The notes under the pieces are model-generated. The model was given only the letters and a program-made list of their open reading frames with translations. It did no database searches and was not told the origin of the DNA. Below are positions 6,340 through 11,286 of a stretch of DNA of 11,286 nt, piece after piece. Both the position numbers and the translations under genes were made by a program. Positions within the stretch are counted from its first letter, which is position 1; every line of letters begins with the position of its first letter. Source of the stretch: CAZBBB01 sp964490005 (GTDB taxonomy: Bacteria; Planctomycetota; B15-G4); NCBI GenBank assembly GCA_964490005.1, contig CAZBBB010000102.1, positions 1 to 11,286 of the forward strand, in the 5' to 3' direction.

Positions 6340-6954
6340 TCAGGCCGACGCGCCGTCGGCGGCGGCGCCCTGGCCGGCGAGGTCGCGCAGACCCTGTCGC
6401 ACGAGCGCCTCGAGCGCGACCTGCGGGCCGGCCGCGGCGCAGACGCGTTCGGCGCTCGCGCGCGCGAGGCCCCGTGCGTAGCCGAGCGCGAGCAGCGCGG
6501 CCTCGAGCGCGGCGCGCCGATCGGTGAGCGGGCCGGGCAGCGCCATCACGCCGTCGAGGCGACCCTTGAGTTCGACGCACAGCCGCTCGGCCGTGCGTTT
6601 GCCGATGCCCCGCACGCGCGCCAGGGCCGCCACGTCGCCCGACTGCACCGCGCCGGCGAGCGCCGCCGGCTCGAGCGCCGAGAGCAGCGACAGCGCCATC
6701 GCCGGCCCGACGCGGCTGACCCCCAGCAGACGCAGGAACAGCGCGCGCTCCTCGCGGCTGGCGAAGCCGTAGAGCAGCAGCCGCTCGTCGCGCAGCACGT
6801 CGTGCACGTGCAGCGTGACGCCTTCGCTGCCGGGCGCCGGCAGGCGCGCCGAGGTCGCGCCCGAGATCGCCAGCCGGTAGCCGACGCCGCCGATGTCGAG
6901 CACGGCCTCGTCCGGCCCGCGCTCCACCAGCCGACCGGTGAGGTACTCGTACAT
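6340..6954 (-). CDS. ruvA: Holliday junction branch migration complex subunit RuvA
   Basis: RuvA binds four-way DNA junctions as a tetramer and loads the RuvB helicase during recombinational repair. The 204-residue protein has the usual three parts. Domain I, an OB fold (1-64), begins MYEYLTGRLVE and contains LDIGGVGYRL. Domain II has two helix-hairpin-helix motifs, LLGVSRVGPAMAL (76-88) and VRGIGKRTAERL (114-125). The small C-terminal domain III (about 150-204) is the RuvB-binding part. The acidic pin that E. coli provides as Glu55-Asp56 aligns here with D56-E57, so the charges are kept but the order is swapped. ATG 6954 is preceded by GGGGAG at six-base spacing. It lies 46 bases after the TPR/alpha-CTD gene, so the two are probably one operon. 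RuvB and RuvC are not in the window. Confidence 0.95.
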   Translation of the reverse strand: MYEYLTGRLVERGPDEAVLDIGGVGYRLAISGATSARLPAPGSEGVTLHVHDVLRDERLLLYGFASREERALFLRLLGVSRVGPAMALSLLSALEPAALAGAVQSGDVAALARVRGIGKRTAERLCVELKGRLDGVMALPGPLTDRRAALEAALLALGYARGLARASAERVCAAAGPQVALEALVRQGLRDLAGQGAAADGASA

Positions 6955-7000
6955 CGCGTGCTCCCCGGGGGGCGGCGCGCACGGGCGCCGTGCGACGTGC

Positions 7001-8338
7001 TCAGCTCGCGGCGAGGCTCAGGCCCAGTTCCTTGAGCTTGGCGTTGATCTCCGCCAGCGAGGTCTGGCCGAAGTTCTTGCAGGCCAGCAGCGTGTCCTCG
7101 GTGGTCTGCGCCAGGTCGCCGATGGTGACGATGCCGAGGCTGGCGAGCGCCGCGCGCGAACGCACCGAGAGGTCGAGTTCGGCGATGCCCTTGAGCAGCA
7201 CGTCGGTCGACTCCTCCTCGACCTCCTCGCCGCCCCCGGCGTCGGGCTCCTCGTTCACGACCAGCCCGCCGGAACGGCCGGGCACGATCATGCCGAGGCG
7301 CAGCCCCTTGAGCGCGAGGATGTCCTTGACCTCCTGCAGGCTCGTCTCGCCGAAGTTCTTGAACGAGAGCAGTTCGCTCTCGGTGCGCGAGATCAGGTCG
7401 CCGAGCGTGTGCAGGTTCATCTTCTGCAGGCAGTTGCGGGCGCGGACCGACAGCTCGAAATCGGTCACCGGGATGCGCAGCACCGCGTTGTGGATGTCGG
7501 CCTTGCGCTCGCGCGTGTCGTCGTAGAACTGCCGGCGGCTGGCCTCGGCGTCGACCAGGCAGCGCCGCGCGCGCGCGTTGGTCGGATCGGCTTCGACGAC
7601 CGCGCGGAAGCAGCGCGCCGCCAGGTCGTGCTCGTCGCGGTCCTCGTAGGCCAGGCCGAGGTTCATGATCACGCCGATGGGGGCCGCGCCGCGGTCGAGG
7701 AAGCCGCGCAGCAGGTCGATGGCCTCGTCCTCCTCGCCTTCGAGGTCGAGGCGGTAGGCGAGACGGAAGGCCGCCTCCTCGTGGGAGGCGTCGTGCTGCA
7801 GCGCCACGCGCCAGCTCGCGGCGGCGCCTTCGTGGTCGCCGCCGGCCTCGGCCAGCAGGCCCTCGGCATAGGCCAGATCGGCGGCGGAGGCGCCGGACGC
7901 CTTGAGCGGCGCGGCCTCCTTCTCGAGCGCCGGCAGGTCGCCGAGCCGGGAGAGCAGGCCGAGACGCAGCAGGCGGGCGCGCAGCCCGACGGAGGGCGAG
8001 CCGGTGAGCGCGCCCCACGCGGTCATCGCGCCCTGCAGGTCGCCGGCGTAGGCGCGCGCCTGCCCGGCGAGCAGCCGGCACAGATCGTCCTTGCACGACT
8101 CGAGCAGCGGCAGCGCGGCCGCGCACTCGCCCGCCGCGAACAGACCGAGGCCCGCGGCGCGCGCATCCTTGACGGGGTCGAGCTTGGCGACCTGCTCGCG
8201 CAGGTGCGTGCGCGCGAGGCGGCTGCCGCTCAGCGGCGCGGAGAAGCGCACCCAGCCGGCCCAGTCGGCGGGCAGCTGGGCGAGGAGCGCCTGGGTCGGT
8301 GCGGCGGGGCTCGGCGCGGGGGCGGCATCCGTGCTCAT
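7001..8338 (-). CDS. TPR protein with two tandem RNA polymerase alpha C-terminal domains
   Basis: This 445-residue protein is soluble, with no signal peptide or membrane helix. After a Pro/Ala-rich start, residues about 60-270 are Ala/Leu-rich helical repeats of TPR type, clearest at about 155-265 (units such as GDHEGAAASWRVAL and NLGLAYEDRDEHDLAARCF). Then comes an alpha-CTD (about 285-350: VTDFELSVRARNCLQKM...LGDLISRTESELLS...NFGETSLQEVKDIL). A strongly acidic linker (about 352-378) leads to a second alpha-CTD (about 380-445: ELDLSVRSRAALASL...IGDLAQTTEDTLL...NFGQTSLAEINAKL). The real RpoA N-terminal assembly domain is absent, so this is not the polymerase alpha subunit. In RpoA this fold binds UP elements and activators; here a role in transcription control is an inference. 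Uncharacterised proteins of this type occur, as I recall, in Planctomycetota. ATG 8338 has no clear Shine-Dalgarno; ATG 8467 would add 43 Arg/Pro/Ala-rich residues. It heads the gene string leading to ruvA. Confidence 0.9.
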   Translation of the reverse strand: MSTDAAPAPSPAAPTQALLAQLPADWAGWVRFSAPLSGSRLARTHLREQVAKLDPVKDARAAGLGLFAAGECAAALPLLESCKDDLCRLLAGQARAYAGDLQGAMTAWGALTGSPSVGLRARLLRLGLLSRLGDLPALEKEAAPLKASGASAADLAYAEGLLAEAGGDHEGAAASWRVALQHDASHEEAAFRLAYRLDLEGEEDEAIDLLRGFLDRGAAPIGVIMNLGLAYEDRDEHDLAARCFRAVVEADPTNARARRCLVDAEASRRQFYDDTRERKADIHNAVLRIPVTDFELSVRARNCLQKMNLHTLGDLISRTESELLSFKNFGETSLQEVKDILALKGLRLGMIVPGRSGGLVVNEEPDAGGGEEVEEESTDVLLKGIAELDLSVRSRAALASLGIVTIGDLAQTTEDTLLACKNFGQTSLAEINAKLKELGLSLAAS

Positions 8339-8420
8339 GGCGTGGTGTGTCCGGGCGGCGGGGAGTGCGGAACGAAACGGCGGGGCGGGCAGTTGGCGGC
8401 CAGGTCGGACCGGTCGCGCG

Positions 8421-8449
8421 TTGAATGCGCGGCCCGCCGAGCCTAACCT
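8421..8449 (+). promoter_or_regulatory. Weak candidate promoter for murA
   Basis: TTGAAT (8421-8426) is separated by 17 bases from TAACCT (8444-8449), matching the sigma70 boxes at four and three positions. Transcription would begin near 8456, about 139 bases before murA. The match is modest and could be chance. Confidence 0.25.
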
Positions 8450-8492
8450 CGACCCTGCCCTGTCCATCCCGCAGGGGGTGTCGAATCGGGCG

Positions 8493-8520
8493 ATTCTAGG
8501 CAGGCGGCGGTGCCAGTCAA
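8493..8520 (-). promoter_or_regulatory. Strong sigma70-type promoter for the TPR/alpha-CTD operon
   Basis: On the minus strand TTGACT (8520-8515) and TAGAAT (8498-8493) are 16 bases apart. Each box matches the consensus at five of six positions, which is striking in such GC-rich DNA. Transcription would begin near 8486, leaving a leader of about 148 bases before ATG 8338. The 256-base divergent region (8339-8594) is otherwise GC-rich with no gene or obvious hairpin terminator. Confidence 0.65.
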
Positions 8521-8594
8521 GGAGTGCCGGGACGGGGCGCGTTCCAAGGCTCGGTTCGCGAGCGCCGGTCGGCAGGCCGGTTGGCGGAGGGTGC

Positions 8595-9890
8595 ATGGAT
8601 CGTTTGATGGTCACGGGCGGCGCGCGGCTGGCCGGCAGGCTCACCGCGTCGGGCAGCAAGAACGCCGTGCTGCCCATCATGGCGGCCGCGCTGCTCAGCG
8701 ACGAGCCGCTCGTGTTGCGCAACGTGCCCGAACTGCGCGACGTCTCGACCATCGCGGCGATCCTGCAGCGGCTCGGCGTCGAGATCGGGCGGCAGGGCGA
8801 GGCGCTCGTCCTGCGCGGCTGCGCGGAGGGCCCGAGCGAGGCGGCCTACGACCTGGTCTCGACGATGCGCGGTTCGATCTGCGTGCTCGGCCCGCTCGTC
8901 GCGCGGCGCGGCGAGGCGCGCGTGTCGATGCCCGGCGGCTGCGTGTTCGGCGTGCGCCCGGTGGACCAGCACGTCAAGGGGCTCAATCTGCTCGGCGCCG
9001 ACATCAAGGTCGCGGGCGGCTACCTCGTCTCGGACGTGCACCGCCCCTTGCAGGGCGCCGACGTGTTCCTCGGCACGCGCTTCGGCAGCAGCGTGTTGGC
9101 GACGGCCAACGTCGTCATGGCGGCCGTGCTCGCGCGCGGCCGCACCCGCATCGAGAACGCGGCCATGGAGCCCGAGGTCGTCGAGCTGTGCCGCGTGCTC
9201 GTCGCGATGGGCGCGCGCATCGAGGGGCTCGGCGGGCACCGGCTCGTCATCGACGGCGTGCCGGCGCTGCACGGCGCCGAGCACGTCCTGCAGGGCGACC
9301 GCATCGAGGCCGGCACCTTCCTCATCGGCGGCGCGATGACGGGCGGCGACGTCACCGTCGACGGCATCGACCCGGGCGAACTCACCGCGCCGCTCGAAGT
9401 GCTGGCCGAGATGGGCGCCTCGATCGACCGCGGCGAGGACTGGGTGCGCGTCGCCGCCGACGGCCCGCTCTCGGCCGTCGACGTCACGACGCTGCCCTAC
9501 CCGGGCTTCCCGACCGACCTGCAGGCGCAGCTCATGGTGGCGATGTGCGTCGCGCGCGGGCTCTCGGTGCTCACCGAGCGCATCTTCCCCGACCGCTTCA
9601 TGCACGTGGCCGAACTGCTGCGACTGGGCGCCTCGATCCGCAAGGAGGGGGCGCAGGCCATCGTGCAGGGCCTGCCGCGGCTGTCGGGGGCGACGGTGAT
9701 GGCCTCCGACCTGCGCGCCTCGGCCGCGCTCGTGCTGGCCGGGCTCGTGAGCGAGGGCGAGACGGAGGTGCGGCGCGTCTACCACATCGATCGCGGCTAT
9801 CCGCGCATCGACGCGCGCCTGCGCGCGCTGGGGGCCGTCATCCGCCGCGAGGCCCAGCCCAAGGTTGAGAGCCTCCCGGCCGACTGGTAA
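8595..9890 (+). CDS. murA: UDP-N-acetylglucosamine 1-carboxyvinyltransferase MurA
   Basis: MurA transfers enolpyruvate from PEP to UDP-GlcNAc, the first committed step of peptidoglycan precursor synthesis, in the cytoplasm. The 431-residue protein aligns along its length with E. coli MurA from the first residues (MDRLMV against MDKFRV). It keeps K22-N23 (SGSKNAVLPI), the catalytic loop cysteine C116 (GGCVFGVRPVD), the substrate-binding D308 (FPTDLQAQ), R374 (DLRASAALVLAG) and YHIDRGY near the end. The Cys at 116 predicts fosfomycin sensitivity, unlike Asp-type enzymes. The start is ATG 8595, with GGAGG at 8586-8590 only four bases upstream. It is divergent from the TPR/alpha-CTD gene and 33 bases before ffh, probably co-transcribed. 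Its presence argues for peptidoglycan in this organism. Confidence 0.97.
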   Translation: MDRLMVTGGARLAGRLTASGSKNAVLPIMAAALLSDEPLVLRNVPELRDVSTIAAILQRLGVEIGRQGEALVLRGCAEGPSEAAYDLVSTMRGSICVLGPLVARRGEARVSMPGGCVFGVRPVDQHVKGLNLLGADIKVAGGYLVSDVHRPLQGADVFLGTRFGSSVLATANVVMAAVLARGRTRIENAAMEPEVVELCRVLVAMGARIEGLGGHRLVIDGVPALHGAEHVLQGDRIEAGTFLIGGAMTGGDVTVDGIDPGELTAPLEVLAEMGASIDRGEDWVRVAADGPLSAVDVTTLPYPGFPTDLQAQLMVAMCVARGLSVLTERIFPDRFMHVAELLRLGASIRKEGAQAIVQGLPRLSGATVMASDLRASAALVLAGLVSEGETEVRRVYHIDRGYPRIDARLRALGAVIRREAQPKVESLPADW

Positions 9891-9923
9891 TCTGTCGGGT
9901 TTCCCCGCAGGTCCCCGCGTTCC

Positions 9924-11286
9924 ATGTTCGAAGCCCTCAGCGCCCCGCTCTCCCGCATCTTCGCGGGACTGACCCGGCCGGGGAAGCTCACGCGCCAGAA
10001 CATGGAGGAGGGCCTGTCGGCCGTCCGCGCGGCGCTGCTCGAAGCCGACGTGCACTTCGCCGTCGCGCGCGACCTGATCGACCGCGTCCGGGCCAAGGCC
10101 GAGGGCACGGCCCTGATCGAGAAGGTCGACGCGGGGCAGATGATCGTCAAGCTGTTCCACGACGAACTCGTGGCGCTCATGGCGGCTCCCGACGAGGGGC
10201 TGCGCTTCCACGCCACCCGGCCGACCGTGGTGCTGCTCGCCGGCCTGCAGGGCTCGGGCAAGACGACCACGGCCGCCAAGCTCGCCGTCCACCTGCGCGA
10301 CGGCGCGCGGCGCCGGCCGCTGCTCGTGGCCTGCGACCTGCAGCGCCCGGCCGCCGTCGAGCAGCTCAAGACACTCGGCGAGGCGCAGGGCCTGCCCGTG
10401 TTCCACGCGCCGGGCCGCAGTCCGCCGCAGCTCGCGGCCGACGCGCTGGCCGAGGCGCGCCGGCGCGGGCTCGACACCGTGATCGTCGACACCGCGGGTC
10501 GCCTGCACATCGACGACGCGCTCATGGACGAGCTGGTGGCCATCCGCGCGGCCGCGCCGCCCGACGCGACCTGGCTCGTGTGCGACGCGATGACCGGCCA
10601 GGACGCCGTGCGCTCGGCCGGCGCCTTCGTCGCGCGGCTGCCGCTCGACGGCGTGATCCTCACCAAGCTCGACGGCGACACGCGCGGCGGCGCGGCCCTG
10701 TCCGTGCGCCAGGTCACCGGCGCCCCCGTGCGCTACGTCGGCCTCGGCGAGAAGGTCTCCGACCTGCAGCCCTTCCACGCCGACCGCATGGCGGGACGCA
10801 TCCTCGGCATGGGCGACGTCGTCAGCCTCGTCGAGCGCGCGCAGGACGTCGTCGACGAGCGGGCCGCCGAGCAGCAGATGGAACGGCTGATGGCCGACCG
10901 CTTCGGCCTCGACGACTTCCTCGACCAGCTCAAGACCGTGCGGCGCATGGGCAGCATGCGCGACCTGGTCTCGCACCTGCCCGGCGTGCCGGCGGGCTTC
11001 AACGCCGACCAGATCGACGAGAAGAAGCTCGACCGCACCCAGGCCGTCGTGCTCTCGATGACGCCCGACGAGCGCCGTCGTCCCGAGAACCTCGACATGA
11101 GCCGCAAGCGCCGCATCGCGCGCGGCTCGGGCACTTCGGTCGCGACCGTGAACGAGCTGCTCAAGCAGTTCGACGGGATGCGCCGGATGATGAGCCAGAT
11201 GCGCAAGGGCGGGCTGCTCTCGCGGCTCGCCGGCAAGCTCATGCCGGGCAAGGCGCCCGACATGAGCGAGATGCTCGCGGGCCTCG
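9924..11286 (+). CDS. ffh: Signal recognition particle GTPase Ffh (3' end cut by window)
   Basis: Ffh binds the 4.5S RNA and signal sequences of nascent proteins and delivers ribosomes to FtsY at the inner membrane. The 454 codons seen cover nearly the whole protein. The N domain (about 1-95) precedes the G domain with P-loop GLQGSGKTT (107-115), DLQRPAAVEQL, DTAGR (189-193) and TKLDGDTRGG (from 247). The methionine-rich M domain follows, with the RNA-binding SRKRRIARGSGTSV beginning at residue 393 and then LLKQF..MRRMM. Frame and domains are intact up to the right edge, where the C-terminal tail is missing. ATG 9924 has no good Shine-Dalgarno (GCAGG at 9908-9912 is 11 bases away). Only 33 bases separate it from murA, an unusual but plausible pairing. 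Confidence 0.97.
   Translation, partial: MFEALSAPLSRIFAGLTRPGKLTRQNMEEGLSAVRAALLEADVHFAVARDLIDRVRAKAEGTALIEKVDAGQMIVKLFHDELVALMAAPDEGLRFHATRPTVVLLAGLQGSGKTTTAAKLAVHLRDGARRRPLLVACDLQRPAAVEQLKTLGEAQGLPVFHAPGRSPPQLAADALAEARRRGLDTVIVDTAGRLHIDDALMDELVAIRAAAPPDATWLVCDAMTGQDAVRSAGAFVARLPLDGVILTKLDGDTRGGAALSVRQVTGAPVRYVGLGEKVSDLQPFHADRMAGRILGMGDVVSLVERAQDVVDERAAEQQMERLMADRFGLDDFLDQLKTVRRMGSMRDLVSHLPGVPAGFNADQIDEKKLDRTQAVVLSMTPDERRRPENLDMSRKRRIARGSGTSVATVNELLKQFDGMRRMMSQMRKGGLLSRLAGKLMPGKAPDMSEMLAGL

Noticed and set aside
8339..8752. Longer N-termini of the TPR/alpha-CTD protein, starting upstream of ATG 8467
   Set aside because: They run antisense into murA and across the best promoter in the window, so they cannot be the normal start.
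8517..10976. An 819-codon open frame on the minus strand across murA and ffh
   Set aside because: It is antisense to two certain genes. Its product is His/Arg/Ala/Asp-rich with no recognisable domain, as expected of an antisense shadow in very GC-rich DNA.

Overview
The window is very GC-rich bacterial chromosome, with third codon positions almost all G or C in the main genes. It includes one 10-base run of Ns at 423-432, so it probably comes from a draft or metagenome scaffold. Housekeeping genes (miaB, ribD, ruvA, murA, ffh) dominate. A tetratricopeptide protein ending in two RNA polymerase alpha C-terminal domains (alpha-CTDs), together with a multiheme cytochrome of the kind common in Planctomycetota, makes a GC-rich planctomycete or relative my best guess. 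This rests on recalled family distribution, not a search; Myxococcota or Acidobacteriota cannot be excluded.

Layout, left to right. (1) 1-751, minus strand: the start-side part of a polytopic membrane protein that runs off the left edge, with the N gap inside it and a reading-frame conflict at its N-terminus. (2) 889-3392, plus strand: miaB then ribD, overlapping by four bases (GTGA). (3) 3389-8338, minus strand, read from right to left: TPR/tandem alpha-CTD protein, ruvA, ABC ATPase, pentaheme cytochrome c, then after a 148-base gap a class I methyltransferase whose stop codon interlocks with that of ribD in one CTAG. (4) 8595-11286, plus strand: murA and then ffh, cut by the right edge. The 256-base divergent region between blocks 3 and 4 holds the best promoter of the window (TTGACT-16-TAGAAT, minus strand).

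How the genes fit together: miaB/ribD (tRNA modification, riboflavin synthesis) and murA/ffh (peptidoglycan precursor, membrane targeting) are ordinary core functions. The minus-strand block is the unusual part. A putative RNA-polymerase-related protein heads a gene string with Holliday junction branch migration (ruvA), an importer-type ABC ATPase that has no adjacent permease, and a pentaheme cytochrome translationally coupled to that ATPase by an ATGA overlap. The ATPase has no ATG; the best-placed initiation codon by Shine-Dalgarno spacing is ATC. No tRNA, rRNA, CRISPR array, insertion sequence or clear rho-independent terminator was seen. No stretch longer than 300 bases lacks a gene.
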